From Pantoea allii (GTDB lineage: Bacteria; Pseudomonadota; Gammaproteobacteria; Enterobacterales; Enterobacteriaceae): a stretch of DNA of 64,000 bases. Shown here piece by piece: positions 11,442-21,220 of this stretch. Under the pieces are notes generated by a model that was not told the DNA's origin, did not search any database, and worked only from the letters and a program-made list of their open reading frames with translations. A program made the translations under genes and the position numbers. The stretch covers positions 28,070-92,069 of the forward strand of contig NZ_NTMH01000020.1 in assembly GCF_002307475.1 (NCBI RefSeq), read 5' to 3'. Numbering within the stretch: the first letter of the stretch is position 1; each line of letters starts with the position of its first letter.

Positions 11442-11468
11442 AGGCTGGATATTCATCCAGCCTTTTTT
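11442..11468 (+). promoter_or_regulatory. LexA (SOS) box of ruvAB, overlapping an intrinsic terminator of yebC-ruvC
   Basis: CTGGATATTCATCCAG at 11445-11460 has the CTGN10-CAG-type LexA symmetry and is nearly the same as the E. coli ruvA SOS box, where CTGG and CCAG also flank the core. The same bases form a 9-bp stem (AGGCTGGAT/ATCCAGCCT) followed by TTTTTT, a textbook intrinsic terminator for the upstream ruvC transcript. A -10 TATAAA at 11473-11478 follows, so bound LexA would cover the -35 region. Confidence 0.85.
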
Positions 11469-11512
11469 ATGGTATAAATTCCGCCACATACTTTGGATAA
11501 GGAAGGCATCAG

Positions 11513-12127
11513 GTGATTGGTCGTTTACGGGGCATTATTCTGGAAAAGCAGCCGCCGCTAGTGCTGCTTGAGGCGCATGGCGTCGGCTATGAAGTACATA
11601 TGCCAATGACCTGTTTTTATGAGCTGCCTGATCTTAATCACGAAGCGGTGATCTTCACCCAATTTGTGGTACGTGAAGATGCGCAACTGCTGTTTGGGTT
11701 TAACAGCAAGCAGGAACGCGCGCTGTTCCGCGAGTTAATTAAAGTGAACGGCGTTGGCCCTAAGCTGGCGCTGGCGATTCTGTCGGGCATGTCGGCACAG
11801 CAGTTTGTGACGGCAGTGGAAAAAGAAGAGATCGCCGCGCTGGTTAAACTGCCGGGCGTGGGCAAGAAAACCGCTGAACGTCTGGTGGTGGAAATGAAAG
11901 ATCGCTTTAAAGGCATGCATGGCGATCTGTTCGGCGGGGATTCGGCCTTTACGCTTACCACGCCTGGCCCGGAGCCGGAGACCAACGACGCAGAAGCGGA
12001 AGCGGTTGCAGCGCTGGTTTCCCTGGGTTATAAACCGCAGGAAGCGAGCCGTATGATCAGCAAAGTTGGCCGCCCTGATGCGGATTGCGAAACGTTGATC
12101 CGTGAAGCGCTCCGCGCCGCTATTTGA
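11513..12127 (+). CDS. ruvA: Holliday junction branch migration protein RuvA
   Basis: RuvA tetramers bind the four-way junction and load the RuvB motor. The 204-residue protein begins at a GTG ([20 protein letters not shown]), the start being fixed by alignment to E. coli RuvA (203 aa) and by AAGGAAGGCATCAG upstream. Domain I (OB fold) spans about 1-64, domain II with two helix-hairpin-helix motifs ([13 protein letters not shown] and [16 protein letters not shown]) about 65-150, and the RuvB-contacting domain III the last 50 residues. It is 8 bases ahead of ruvB in an SOS-controlled operon. Confidence 0.97.
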   Translation: MIGRLRGIILEKQPPLVLLEAHGVGYEVHMPMTCFYELPDLNHEAVIFTQFVVREDAQLLFGFNSKQERALFRELIKVNGVGPKLALAILSGMSAQQFVTAVEKEEIAALVKLPGVGKKTAERLVVEMKDRFKGMHGDLFGGDSAFTLTTPGPEPETNDAEAEAVAALVSLGYKPQEASRMISKVGRPDADCETLIREALRAAI

Positions 12128-12135
12128 GGTAATTC

Positions 12136-13140
12136 ATGATTGAAGCCGATCGCCTGATCTCCGCTGTCAGCATTAACGAAGAAGAGGGCCTCGACCGCGC
12201 TATTCGTCCGAAAATGCTGACCGAATATGTGGGCCAGCCTCAGGTGCGCGAGCAGATGGAAATTTTCATCAAGGCTGCGCAACTGCGCGGCGATGCGCTG
12301 GATCATTTGCTGATTTTTGGTCCGCCCGGATTGGGTAAAACCACACTGGCCAATATTGTGGCAAACGAGATGGGCGTTAATCTGCGCACAACCTCTGGCC
12401 CGGTGCTGGAGAAAGCGGGCGATCTGGCGGCGATGCTGACCAACCTCGAACCTCACGATGTGTTGTTTATTGATGAGATCCACCGCCTTTCGCCGGTGGT
12501 GGAAGAGGTCCTTTATCCGGCCATGGAAGATTACCAACTGGATATTATGATTGGCGAAGGCCCGGCAGCGCGCTCAATCAAACTGGATCTGCCGCCTTTT
12601 ACCCTGATCGGTGCCACGACGCGGGCTGGCTCGCTGACCTCGCCCTTGCGCGATCGCTTCGGCATCGTACAGCGTCTGGAGTTTTATCAGGTAAAAGATC
12701 TCCAGCATATCGTAGGCCGGAGTGCCGCCTGCCTTGGCCTGGCGCTGAGCGAAGAAGCCGCGCTGGAAATTGCCCGCCGCTCTCGGGGCACACCACGTAT
12801 CGCCAATCGCCTGCTGCGTCGGGTACGCGATTTTGCGGAGGTGCGTGCAAATGGTCTTCTGAGCGGCGAGGTGTCGGTAACAGCACTCAATATGTTGAAT
12901 GTGGACAGTGAAGGCTTCGACTATATGGATCGTAAACTGTTGCTGGCCATTATTGATAAATTCACCGGTGGCCCGGTGGGGCTGGACAACCTGGCGGCGG
13001 CGATTGGTGAAGAGCGGGAAACGATCGAAGATGTCATCGAGCCATTCTTGATTCAACAGGGCTTTATTCAGCGCACACCGCGCGGCCGGATGGCCACGCA
13101 GCATGCCTATCGCCACTTTGGTATCACCAAAGACGCGTGA
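12136..13140 (+). CDS. ruvB: Holliday junction branch migration helicase RuvB
   Basis: RuvB is the hexameric AAA+ ATPase that drives branch migration. The 334-residue protein shows Walker [16 protein letters not shown] near residue 62, Walker [11 protein letters not shown], sensor 1 in LIGATTRAG and the arginine-finger region SPLRDRFG, then the C-terminal winged-helix domain ending in [13 protein letters not shown]. Length equals about that of E. coli (336). Second gene of ruvAB. Its stop abuts the stop of the convergent znuB with no gap, so no terminator separates them. Confidence 0.98.
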   Translation: MIEADRLISAVSINEEEGLDRAIRPKMLTEYVGQPQVREQMEIFIKAAQLRGDALDHLLIFGPPGLGKTTLANIVANEMGVNLRTTSGPVLEKAGDLAAMLTNLEPHDVLFIDEIHRLSPVVEEVLYPAMEDYQLDIMIGEGPAARSIKLDLPPFTLIGATTRAGSLTSPLRDRFGIVQRLEFYQVKDLQHIVGRSAACLGLALSEEAALEIARRSRGTPRIANRLLRRVRDFAEVRANGLLSGEVSVTALNMLNVDSEGFDYMDRKLLLAIIDKFTGGPVGLDNLAAAIGEERETIEDVIEPFLIQQGFIQRTPRGRMATQHAYRHFGITKDA

Positions 13141-13926
13141 TTACAGCGCCGGTTTGCGCACCATGCTGAGCATAAAAAGTATGGCTGCGCACAGCACCAC
13201 TGAAGGGCCGGCAGGCGTGTCATAAAATGCCGAGAAGGTTAATCCACCGGTTACCGCTATGATCCCAATCAGTACGGCGACCGCCGCCATCATTTCAGGT
13301 GAACGGGCAAAGCGCCGGGCGGTGGCGGCCGGAATGATCAGCAGCGATGTGATGATCAGTGCGCCAACAAATTTCATCGCCACACCAATGGTCAATGCGG
13401 TTACCAGCATCAGCATCAGTCGGGTGCGTTGAATATTGACGCCGTCAACCTGAGCCAGCTCCGGGCTGATGGTCATCGACAACAGTGCGCGCCACTGCCA
13501 GGCCATCACGGCCAGGACGAACAGCACGCCAGCCGCCATCGCCCACAGATCGCTGGGCGTTACCGCCAGCAAATCACCAAACAGATAGGCCATCAAATCC
13601 ACCCGGACATTCGACATCAGGCTTACCACGACCAGCCCAAGTGAGAGTGCACTGTGTGCCATAATCCCCAGCAGCGTATCAATCGCCAGATGTGGGCGGC
13701 GTTCCAGCCAGACCAAACCCAACGCCAGACAGACCGTCACCATGATCACGGCGTAATAGGGATTGACGTTGAGCAGTAAACCAAAGGCGACACCGAGCAG
13801 TGAGGCATGCGCCAGCGTATCGCCGAAATAGGACATCTTGCGCCAGACGACAAACGAGCCCAGTGGACCGGCCGCCAGCGCCAGCATCACGCCGCCCAGC
13901 CAGCCCGGAAGCAGTAATTCAATCAT
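13141..13926 (-). CDS. znuB: Zinc ABC transporter permease ZnuB
   Basis: This 261-residue polytopic membrane protein forms the channel of the high-affinity zinc importer ZnuABC. Hydrophobic segments run through the whole length (ABC-3 family, PF00950), with [22 protein letters not shown] near the N terminus as the family signature. The ATG overlaps the znuC stop by 4 bases, consistent with an operon znuCB transcribed from the Zur-regulated divergent promoter. Length matches E. coli ZnuB (261). Confidence 0.97.
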   Translation of the reverse strand: MIELLLPGWLGGVMLALAAGPLGSFVVWRKMSYFGDTLAHASLLGVAFGLLLNVNPYYAVIMVTVCLALGLVWLERRPHLAIDTLLGIMAHSALSLGLVVVSLMSNVRVDLMAYLFGDLLAVTPSDLWAMAAGVLFVLAVMAWQWRALLSMTISPELAQVDGVNIQRTRLMLMLVTALTIGVAMKFVGALIITSLLIIPAATARRFARSPEMMAAVAVLIGIIAVTGGLTFSAFYDTPAGPSVVLCAAILFMLSMVRKPAL

Positions 13927-14678
13927 GATGGACCCGGTCCTTTGCGTAATACGATACGTCCCTGAAGATCGTGACGGTGATTATGATGATGACGATAGAT
14001 AGCCAGTTCCTGCGCGCCACGCGGTCCAAACATCGCGATAAACTCGGGATGCTGTGACACCGCTTCAGGCGTACCTGAACAGCAAATATGATGGTTAAGA
14101 CAGAGTACTTCATCCGTTTTTGCCATGACTAAATGCAAATCATGGGAAACCATCAGCACGGCACAATTCAGTTCATGACGCAGCTGATTGATCAGATCGT
14201 AAAGCGCGACTTGCCCGTTAACGTCCACGCCCTGAGTCGGTTCATCCAGCACCAGCAACTGAGGCTGACTGAGCAGGGCGCGGGCCAGTAACACGCGCTG
14301 GGTTTCGCCGCCCGACAGTTTCTGCAACGGTGATTTCAGCAGGTGTCCGGCCTGAACGCGCTTCAGGGCCGGCAAAATATCCTGATTACGGGCGCCGCGT
14401 GACAAACGCATAAACCGCTCGACCGTCACCGGCAGCGTAGGATCGATATGCAGTTTCTGTGGCACGTAACCGATACGTAAGTCCGCACTTCGGCGAACCT
14501 GACCGGACGTGGGCGCAAGCAGGCCAAGTACCACCCGAACCAGCGTCGATTTACCCGCGCCGTTAGGACCCAGCAGCGTTAAAATTTTACCAGGATGAAG
14601 TTCTAAACTCACGCCAGATAACACCGGGCGATGATCAAAACTAATGGATACGTTCTCAAGTGTGACAAGTGATGGCAT
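13923..14678 (-). CDS. znuC: Zinc ABC transporter ATP-binding protein ZnuC
   Basis: ZnuC is the ATPase of the zinc importer. The 251-residue protein has Walker [15 protein letters not shown], the ABC signature [16 protein letters not shown], Walker [13 protein letters not shown] and the switch histidine in MVSHDLHLV. The C terminus is histidine-rich ([14 protein letters not shown]), a known feature of ZnuC that may bind zinc. ATG 14678 ([14 protein letters not shown]) corresponds to the E. coli start; a GTG at 14696 is less likely. Divergent from znuA with a Zur box between. Confidence 0.97.
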   Translation of the reverse strand: MPSLVTLENVSISFDHRPVLSGVSLELHPGKILTLLGPNGAGKSTLVRVVLGLLAPTSGQVRRSADLRIGYVPQKLHIDPTLPVTVERFMRLSRGARNQDILPALKRVQAGHLLKSPLQKLSGGETQRVLLARALLSQPQLLVLDEPTQGVDVNGQVALYDLINQLRHELNCAVLMVSHDLHLVMAKTDEVLCLNHHICCSGTPEAVSQHPEFIAMFGPRGAQELAIYRHHHNHRHDLQGRIVLRKGPGPS

Positions 14679-14704
14679 AAGATTTACAGGTTGCACAGAA
14701 TTTC

Positions 14705-14724
14705 GAATGTTATAATATCACATC
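14705..14724. promoter_or_regulatory. Zur box in the znuA/znuCB divergent promoter
   Basis: GAATGTTATAATATCACATC is an imperfect palindrome close to the enteric Zur consensus (GAAATGTTATA-N-TATAACATTTC). It lies 27 bases from the znuC ATG and 32 from the znuA ATG, so one Zur dimer pair can repress both directions when zinc is sufficient. The TATAAT inside it may also be a -10 element. Confidence 0.85.
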
Positions 14725-14755
14725 CAATCTGTTGATGACGAAGGAATGACGCATT

Positions 14756-15703
14756 ATGTTACATAATAAAAAAGGGGTATTTTTTACCCTGACTGCGATG
14801 GCTTTTGCGACCTCTGCTGCCTTACCCGCGCATGCCAATATCGTGGCCTCAATTAAGCCCGTGGGGTTTATCGCCTCGGCCATTGCTGATGGCGTGACGC
14901 CCGTGGACGTTTTGCTGCCTGATGGGGCATCCGAACACGATTATGCCTTGCGTCCCTCTGACGTAAAACGCTTACAAAACGCGGAGTTAGTTGTTTGGGT
15001 TGGTCCTGAAATGGAAGCTTTCATGACCAAATCGGCCGCAGCACTGCCCGAGAAAAAGAATCTTGAGATAGTGCAAATTTCCGGCGTAAAACCGATGCTG
15101 CTCCGCGGTGGTGAAGACGATGATCATCATGACCACGACGATACTGAGCACGATCACGATGCAGAGCATCACCATCATCATGGTGAGTTTAATATGCACT
15201 TGTGGATGTCACCAGAGATAGCGAAAAAAACCGCGGTTGCAATCCATGGCAAATTATTGGAACTTATGCCGCAGGATAAAGCCAAACTTGACGCCAACCT
15301 GCAGCACTTTGAGGCAGAATTAGCGAACACAGATAAGCGCATTATCTCACAGCTTGCTCCGGTTAAAGATAAAGGGTATTTCGTTTTTCACGACGCTTAC
15401 ACGTACTTTGAAAAACACTACGGTCTCTCGCCCACAGGGCATTTTACCGTTAACCCAGAAATTCAGCCTGGAGCACAGCGCTTACATCAAATTCGAACAC
15501 AGTTGGTTGAGAAAAAGGCCGTTTGCGTCTTTGCTGAGCCACAATTCAGGCCGGCGGTCATCGATGCTGTTGCCCGTGGAACCCAGGTGCGAAAAGGCAC
15601 GCTCGATCCACTGGGCACAGACATCAGCTTAGGAAAAGACAGCTATGTGAAATTCCTCTCACAGTTGTCGAGCCAGTATGAGACCTGCCTGAAAGGAGCA
15701 TAG
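14756..15703 (+). CDS. znuA: Zinc ABC transporter periplasmic binding protein ZnuA
   Basis: ZnuA captures Zn2+ in the periplasm for ZnuBC. The 315-residue precursor has a signal peptide (positively charged start, hydrophobic [18 protein letters not shown] cleavage near residue 27). The cluster A-I fold has candidate ligands His61 ([13 protein letters not shown]), the histidine in NMHLWMSP, and His in [14 protein letters not shown] histidine/aspartate-rich loop spans about residues 121-143, the feature that separates ZnuA from manganese-binding relatives. GAAGGAATG precedes the start. It is followed 14 bases later by mepM, a conserved enteric arrangement. Confidence 0.97.
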   Translation: MLHNKKGVFFTLTAMAFATSAALPAHANIVASIKPVGFIASAIADGVTPVDVLLPDGASEHDYALRPSDVKRLQNAELVVWVGPEMEAFMTKSAAALPEKKNLEIVQISGVKPMLLRGGEDDDHHDHDDTEHDHDAEHHHHHGEFNMHLWMSPEIAKKTAVAIHGKLLELMPQDKAKLDANLQHFEAELANTDKRIISQLAPVKDKGYFVFHDAYTYFEKHYGLSPTGHFTVNPEIQPGAQRLHQIRTQLVEKKAVCVFAEPQFRPAVIDAVARGTQVRKGTLDPLGTDISLGKDSYVKFLSQLSSQYETCLKGA

Positions 15704-15717
15704 AGGAATAGTTCAAC

Positions 15718-17049
15718 GTGCAGCAGATAGCCCGCTCTGTCGCCCTCGCATTTAATAATTTGCCGCGCCCCCACCGCGTTATGCTGGGATCGTTAACCGT
15801 TGTCACTTTGGCCGTCGCAGTCTGGCGGCCTTACGTCTACCACCCCAGTAACGATGTGACCCCCATCGTCAAAACCATCGAACTGGACAAAAACGAATTT
15901 CGGACACTGCTTCCTGAAGCCAGTGAACCCATCGATCAAAGCACCCCTGAACCGGATGAAGAGCTTCCTGCGGATGATGTCGATCAGGATGTCGCAGACA
16001 GCGCTGGTACGCATGAATACACGGTTTCTTCTGGTGACACGCTCAGTAGTGCATTGAATCAGTACGGTATCGACATGGGCGATATTAACGCCCTGGCCTC
16101 CAGCGATCGTGATCTGCGTAATTTGCAGGTCGGTCAGCAGCTTAGCTGGACGTTAAACGACGACGGCGCACTGAACACCTTTACCTGGGAAATTTCGCGT
16201 CGGGAAACCCGCACCTATGAGCGCATCGATAACGGTGGCTTTAAAATGCAGTCGCAGATGCAGCAGGGCGAATGGCGCAATAGCGTGATGCAGGGTGAGG
16301 TACACGGCAGCTTTGCCGCCAGTGCCCGCCGTGCCGGCCTGACCAGTGGTGAAGCCAGCAGCGTCATCAAAGCGATGCAGTGGCAAATGGACTTTCGTAA
16401 GCTGCGTGCAGGCGATAAGTTTAGCGTGCTGATGTCACGTGAAATGATGGACGGCAAGAGTGCTCAAAGCCAACTGCTGGGTGTGCGTTTACGCAGTGGG
16501 GGTAAAGATTACTACGCCTTCCGTGCGGATGACGGCAAGTTCTATGACCGCAGTGGCGCAGGCCTGGCTCGTGGCTTTATGCGCTTCCCGACCGTCAAGC
16601 AGTACCGCGTGTCGTCTAATTTTAATCCCCGTCGCCTTAATCCGGTAACGGGACGCATTGCGCCTCATAAAGGCGTCGATTTCGCCTTACCGATCGGTAC
16701 CCCTGTTCTGGCGGTTGGCGATGGTGAAGTCGTGGTGGCCAAAAATGGCGGCGCAGCCGGTAACTATGTTGCCATTCGGCACGGGCGTCAGTATATGACG
16801 CGCTATATGCACCTCAAAAAAGTGCTGGTGAAACCGGGGCAAAAAGTGAAGCGTGGCGATCGTATTGCGATCTCTGGCAACACCGGCCGTTCAACCGGTC
16901 CACACCTGCATTTCGAGATCTGGATTAATAACCAGGCTGTGAACCCCTTAACGGCCAAGCTGCCGCGTATGGAAGGGCTGGCGGGTAAAGAACGAACACA
17001 GTATCTTGCTCAGGTGAAAGGCTGGCTACCCCAGTTGGGACTGAAGTAA
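15718..17049 (+). CDS. mepM: Murein DD-endopeptidase MepM
   Basis: MepM (YebA) cleaves D-Ala-meso-DAP cross-links so that new glycan strands can be inserted during growth. The 443-residue protein starts at a GTG with AGGA 10 bases upstream; the first 20 residues (MQQIARSVALAFNNLPRPHR) match E. coli exactly as far as recalled. A signal anchor lies at about 20-40, an acidic linker at 50-95, a LysM domain at about 98-145 (YTVSSGDTLSSALNQYG) and the LytM/M23 zinc peptidase at about 300-410, with HKGVDFALP and GPHLHFEIW carrying the metal ligands. Its position after znuA may make the zinc enzyme partly co-regulated with zinc uptake. Confidence 0.96.
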   Translation: MQQIARSVALAFNNLPRPHRVMLGSLTVVTLAVAVWRPYVYHPSNDVTPIVKTIELDKNEFRTLLPEASEPIDQSTPEPDEELPADDVDQDVADSAGTHEYTVSSGDTLSSALNQYGIDMGDINALASSDRDLRNLQVGQQLSWTLNDDGALNTFTWEISRRETRTYERIDNGGFKMQSQMQQGEWRNSVMQGEVHGSFAASARRAGLTSGEASSVIKAMQWQMDFRKLRAGDKFSVLMSREMMDGKSAQSQLLGVRLRSGGKDYYAFRADDGKFYDRSGAGLARGFMRFPTVKQYRVSSNFNPRRLNPVTGRIAPHKGVDFALPIGTPVLAVGDGEVVVAKNGGAAGNYVAIRHGRQYMTRYMHLKKVLVKPGQKVKRGDRIAISGNTGRSTGPHLHFEIWINNQAVNPLTAKLPRMEGLAGKERTQYLAQVKGWLPQLGLK

Positions 17050-17058
17050 GTTTTTGAT

Positions 17059-17089
17059 AAAGTCGACGGTATTGCCGTCGACTTTTTTT
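17059..17089 (+). terminator. Intrinsic terminator after mepM
   Basis: An 11-bp stem (AAAGTCGACGG / CCGTCGACTTT) with a 5-base loop ends in a run of seven T. It closes the znuA-mepM transcript. Confidence 0.92.
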
Positions 17090-17162
17090 ATCTCTGGCGC
17101 AGGATGATTGCAAATTTACTCGTCGCCACTATCATTAGCCCGTCATTGATTGAGGCGAGTGC

Positions 17163-18137
17163 ATGGAAACCCGTAAAAAAAATAACAGTGAATTTATTCC
17201 CGTTTTTGAACGTTCTTTTTTAAAACCAAAATACTGGGGCAGTTGGCTGGGCATTGGTGCGCTGGCTGGCATTGCGTTAGTACCGGCAAAAATGCGCGAT
17301 CCGCTTCTGGGGCGGCTGGGTAAATTTGCCGGAAAGCTGGCGAAAGGGGCGCGTCGCCGTGCGCTGATTAATCTCTACTATTGCCTGCCTGAACTCAGTG
17401 AATCTCAGCGTGAAGCGATCGTGGATCAGATGTTTGCGACTGCGCCACAGGCCATGGCAATGATGGCGGAACTGGGCATGCGCGATCCGGCTCAGGTGCG
17501 AAAACGCGTTGAGTGGCACGGTCGTGAAATTATCGATCAGATGCTCGCCGAAAAGGAGAACGTGATTTTCCTGGTGCCGCATGGCTGGGCCATCGATATT
17601 CCCGCCATGCTGCTGGCGTCAGAAGGGCAAAGCATTGCTGCGATGTTCCATCACCAGAGCGACCCGCTGTTGGATTATGTCTGGAACCGCGCCCGACGCC
17701 GCTTTGGTGGACGTATGCATGCGCGCGAAAACGGCATTAAACCCTTTATCAGCTCGATCCGTCAGGGATACTGGGGCTATTATTTGCCCGATCAGGACCA
17801 TGGCCCTGAACATAGTGAGTTTGTGGATTTCTTTGCGACCTATAAAGCCACGTTGCCTGCCGTTGGCCGGTTGATGAAAGTCTGCCGTGCGCGGGTTATA
17901 CCGATGTTTCCGGTTTATAATGCCGAAAGCCACAAGCTGGACATTTATGTCCGTCCGCCGATGGACGATTTAGTGGAAGCCGATGACCGTCAGTTGGCTC
18001 GCCGGATGAATGAAGAAGTGGAAGTGTTTGTGCGCCCTCATCCGGAACAATATACCTGGATATTAAAGCTGCTTAAAACACGCAAAGCGGGAGACAAAGA
18101 ACCCTATTCGCGTGACGAGCTGTATCCACGCAAATAA
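17163..18137 (+). CDS. lpxM: Lipid A biosynthesis acyltransferase LpxM (MsbB)
   Basis: LpxM adds the last (myristoyl) chain to Kdo2-lipid A at the inner membrane. The 324-residue protein has one N-terminal membrane segment (about 24-41) and the LPLAT family HX4D motif as His140-Gly-Trp-Ala-Ile-Asp145. Length and sequence fit E. coli LpxM (323). It follows mepM after a strong terminator and has its own upstream region of about 70 bases. A perfect 12-bp hairpin after the stop separates it from the convergent MFS gene. Confidence 0.96.
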   Translation: METRKKNNSEFIPVFERSFLKPKYWGSWLGIGALAGIALVPAKMRDPLLGRLGKFAGKLAKGARRRALINLYYCLPELSESQREAIVDQMFATAPQAMAMMAELGMRDPAQVRKRVEWHGREIIDQMLAEKENVIFLVPHGWAIDIPAMLLASEGQSIAAMFHHQSDPLLDYVWNRARRRFGGRMHARENGIKPFISSIRQGYWGYYLPDQDHGPEHSEFVDFFATYKATLPAVGRLMKVCRARVIPMFPVYNAESHKLDIYVRPPMDDLVEADDRQLARRMNEEVEVFVRPHPEQYTWILKLLKTRKAGDKEPYSRDELYPRK

Positions 18138-18164
18138 CATGCAGGCCGCAAGGCGGCCTGCATG
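18138..18164. terminator. Bidirectional terminator between lpxM and the mdfA-like gene
   Basis: A perfect 12-bp stem (CATGCAGGCCGC / GCGGCCTGCATG) with a 3-base loop sits between two convergent stop codons. Short ATTT and TTATTT tails flank it on the two strands. Confidence 0.75.
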
Positions 18165-18166
18165 AT

Positions 18167-19399
18167 TTAAAGTGGCGTCACTTTTGCGTGGCGCTTACGT
18201 TCGCGCAGAAACATCAGCACCAAACCAAACCACAGTATGCCGCTGATAAAGTTAATCAGGCTAAACCCGATCACCCCGCTGTTAAAATAAAAATGCTTAG
18301 CCAGTTCAATGCCCGTGGCCAGCGTCATAATGCTGACCATGCCCAGCATCGCCGCTACGCTGCCTTTGCCCTCATCGCTGGCATACAGCGTCAGACGATA
18401 AAGACCGGCATTGACCATTCCGCCGCCAAACGCATACAAACTGAGCCCCGCCGTAATAAACAGGTAGCTGTGCGCGTTAAGCAGTGTGGCTAACAGGGCG
18501 AGGCTCAGGCCCAGCAGTATCGGCCATGCCGCAAACCTGACGGGTTGTTCAATCGGCATCCGGCCTACCAGCTTACTCAACGTCACGTTGCCGGCGATCA
18601 TCGCCAGAAAAACCGGGAGCTGGAGCAGGGCGTACTGCATACGGGAAAGCCCTTCATCCCGCATTAAAATCACCGGGGACAGCGCAACCCAGGTCAGGAT
18701 GGGGATAAACACCAGCCCAATAGCGAAAGAGCCAAACATCACCTGACGATCTTTGAGAAGACGGCCGTAGTTGCGTGCCAGCACAGGCAGCGCAACAGAC
18801 TGGGTGCGATCCCCGGCGGTTTCAGGCATGACGCGCCATAAAACGATAAATGCCACAGCGCTACAGGCGGCGAACAGCCAAAACATACTGCGCCAGCTTC
18901 CCACTGTCAGCCAGGCTGCGCCCGCCAGCGGGCCGGCAAGGGGAGCCAGTAAGGCCACGTTTGCCATCAGCGCCATGATGCGCACCGCTAAGGCTTCGTC
19001 AAAAGCTTCCTGGATGGCCGCATAACCTACCGCGCCAATAAAACACAAGCTGATGCCCTGGACGAAACGCAGGCTGACAAACTCCTGAATATCACTGACC
19101 CAGGTGGTCAGAATGCAGGCGGCAGCGAAAAACAGAATCCCAAACAGCAATACTGGCCTACGGCCATATTTATCTGACAGCGGGCCAAGTAACCACTGCA
19201 GCACAACGCCGCCCAGTAAATAGGCTGTGAGAGAGGTGGATACCCATTCTGCGCCTACATCGAATTCGGCAGTCACCAGCAACATGCCGGGTTGAATCAT
19301 ATCGTGAGCAATATAGGTCGCAAATTCGTACAGCACCATCGCCAGCGGAAACAGCATCATGCGACCAGTGAGCTGGCTGATGGGTTGGTAACGGGCCAT
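18167..19399 (-). CDS. mdfA: MdfA-like multidrug efflux MFS transporter
   Basis: This 410-residue, 12-helix major facilitator protein equals E. coli MdfA in length and shares its diagnostic features: an acidic residue in helix 1 (LYEFATYIAHDMIQPGML, Glu25), motif A GPLSDKYGRRPVLL and motif C-like ALLAPLAGPLAGAAW. MdfA exports cationic and neutral drugs and Na+/K+ in exchange for protons. It differs enough from E. coli MdfA that the substrate range cannot be asserted. It lies just downstream of pykA but is cut off from it by a strong terminator. In E. coli mdfA is elsewhere on the chromosome, so its place here is specific to this lineage. Confidence 0.8.
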   Translation of the reverse strand: MARYQPISQLTGRMMLFPLAMVLYEFATYIAHDMIQPGMLLVTAEFDVGAEWVSTSLTAYLLGGVVLQWLLGPLSDKYGRRPVLLFGILFFAAACILTTWVSDIQEFVSLRFVQGISLCFIGAVGYAAIQEAFDEALAVRIMALMANVALLAPLAGPLAGAAWLTVGSWRSMFWLFAACSAVAFIVLWRVMPETAGDRTQSVALPVLARNYGRLLKDRQVMFGSFAIGLVFIPILTWVALSPVILMRDEGLSRMQYALLQLPVFLAMIAGNVTLSKLVGRMPIEQPVRFAAWPILLGLSLALLATLLNAHSYLFITAGLSLYAFGGGMVNAGLYRLTLYASDEGKGSVAAMLGMVSIMTLATGIELAKHFYFNSGVIGFSLINFISGILWFGLVLMFLRERKRHAKVTPL

Positions 19400-19410
19400 C
19401 CGGCCTCCTT

Positions 19411-19449
19411 GTCAAAAAACAAAAACGCGACTGCAGGGCAGTCGCGTTT
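19411..19449 (-). terminator. Intrinsic terminator of pykA
   Basis: On the minus strand a perfect 12-bp stem (AAACGCGACTGC / GCAGTCGCGTTT, 3-base loop) is followed by TTTTGTTTTTT. It lies between pykA and the mdfA-like start. Confidence 0.93.
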
Positions 19450-19484
19450 CCAATGGTAATACAGGTGAGGCTAAAAAGGCGGAA

Positions 19485-20927
19485 TTAATCGACGCGCAGC
19501 ACACGACCTGTATTGGTTGTGCCGGTGGCACCCATGACGTCACCCTGGGTTACTACAACCAGATCGCCAGACACCAGGAAGCCCTTGTCGCGCAGCAGAT
19601 TTACGGCATCATGGGCGTTAGCCACGCCTTCATTGTTGCTGTCAAAGAACACCGGTGTGACACCACGGAATAAGGCCGTGATGTTCAGCGTGCGCTCATG
19701 ACGAGACATGGCGAAGATGGGCAAGCCAGAGGTAATGCGCGAAGTCATCAGGGGCGTACGACCGGATTCCGTCATGGTGATAATCGCGGTTACGCCCTGC
19801 AGGTGGTTGGCGGTATACATCGCCGACATAGCGATAGCTTCTTCGATATTGTCAAACTGTACGTCCAGACGGTGTTTGGAGACGTTAACGCTTGGGATTT
19901 TTTCTGCACCCAGACAGACTTTTGCCATGGCAGCCACCGTTTCAGCAGGATACTGGCCTGCGGCGGTTTCAGCTGACAGCATTACGGCATCCGTCCCATC
20001 CAGCACGGCGTTGGCCACATCCATGACTTCTGCACGGGTTGGCATTGGGTTTGTGATCATCGATTCCATCATCTGGGTCGCGGTGATGATGGTACGGTTA
20101 AGCTGGCGGGCGCGGCGGATCAGCGCTTTCTGGATACCGACCAGTTCAGGATCGCCAATCTCGACGCCAAGGTCACCACGGGCGACCATAACAACGTCTG
20201 AGGCCAGAATGATGTCGTCCATGGCTTCCTGAGAGGCAACCGCTTCAGCACGTTCCACCTTGGCGACCATCAGGGCATCACAGCCGGCATCACGCGCCAG
20301 ACGACGTGCATAGTGCATGTCTTCGCCGCAGCGCGGGAAGGAAACGGCCAGGTAATCAACGTTAATTTTTGCCGCAGTAAGGATGTCTGCTTTGTCTTTC
20401 TCGGTCAGCGCTTCGGCCGACAGACCGCCACCCAGTTTGTTAATGCCTTTATTGTTAGAGAGCGGGCCACCAACGGTGACTTCGGTAAAGACTTTTACGC
20501 CCTGAACTTCCAGCACCTTTAACTGTACGCGCCCATCATCCAGCAGCAGGATATCGCCAGGCACCACGTCTTCAGGCAGACCTTTATAGTCGATGCCCAC
20601 GCGCTCTTTATCGCCTTCACCTTTCCCCATTGATGCATCCAGCAGGAAAGGGTCACCGACGTTCAGGAAGACTTTGCCTTCTTTAAAGGTTGAAACGCGG
20701 ATTTTAGGCCCTTGCAAGTCGCCAAGAATGGCAACATGCCGCCCCAGTTTTGCCGCAATCTGGCGCACTTTGTCAGCACGTAGTTGGTGATCTTCAGCGG
20801 TGCCGTGGGAAAAGTTAAGACGCACGACGTTAGCGCCAGCAGCAATGATTTTTTCGAGGTTATTGTCGCGGTCAGTGGCTGGGCCGAGGGTGGTTACGAT
20901 CTTGGTTCTTCTTAAACGTCGGGACAT
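19485..20927 (-). CDS. pykA: Pyruvate kinase II (PykA type)
   Basis: Pyruvate kinase transfers phosphate from phosphoenolpyruvate to ADP at the end of glycolysis. The 480-residue length equals E. coli PykA (the AMP-activated isozyme) and the N terminus [21 protein letters not shown] is typical of it rather than of PykF. The barrel has [11 protein letters not shown], the catalytic-loop lysine in [13 protein letters not shown], metal-binding [18 protein letters not shown] and the allosteric C-terminal domain from about residue 345. It sits next to hexR, conserved in enterics, and has its own promoter region at 20.93-21.2 kb. Confidence 0.96.
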   Translation of the reverse strand: MSRRLRRTKIVTTLGPATDRDNNLEKIIAAGANVVRLNFSHGTAEDHQLRADKVRQIAAKLGRHVAILGDLQGPKIRVSTFKEGKVFLNVGDPFLLDASMGKGEGDKERVGIDYKGLPEDVVPGDILLLDDGRVQLKVLEVQGVKVFTEVTVGGPLSNNKGINKLGGGLSAEALTEKDKADILTAAKINVDYLAVSFPRCGEDMHYARRLARDAGCDALMVAKVERAEAVASQEAMDDIILASDVVMVARGDLGVEIGDPELVGIQKALIRRARQLNRTIITATQMMESMITNPMPTRAEVMDVANAVLDGTDAVMLSAETAAGQYPAETVAAMAKVCLGAEKIPSVNVSKHRLDVQFDNIEEAIAMSAMYTANHLQGVTAIITMTESGRTPLMTSRITSGLPIFAMSRHERTLNITALFRGVTPVFFDSNNEGVANAHDAVNLLRDKGFLVSGDLVVVTQGDVMGATGTTNTGRVLRVD

Positions 20928-21220
20928 AGGGATTCCTTTGGAGGTTGGAACTGAGCTGAATCATTACATTTTAAGGGGTTAACCTATCAGATCATGCTTA
21001 CCACACAGAGGTATTATTATACATTCGAGTGTGTCAGAACTGTGGCACCGGGCCTTAACGAAGTAAAGTAAAGGCATTTTTCTTAGATACAATACTGAGA
21101 CTCACCAAGGAAGTCATCCCCTGGACGGCTTTAGCGAAAGCTTAATTGACCAGACGCAAGCCAGGTCGCTTTTTCGCACAGGCTACGCGCCAGCCAGATG
21201 CTGCCCGACCAGCCGGTGAA

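Noticed and set aside
15624..15806. Minus-strand ORF at the znuA-mepM junction
   Set aside because: It lies antisense to two well-supported genes and has no start context or similarity.
20928..21220. Small RNA or gene between pykA and hexR
   Set aside because: The 293 bases show no ORF with a ribosome binding site and only a minor GCTTT/AAAGC hairpin.
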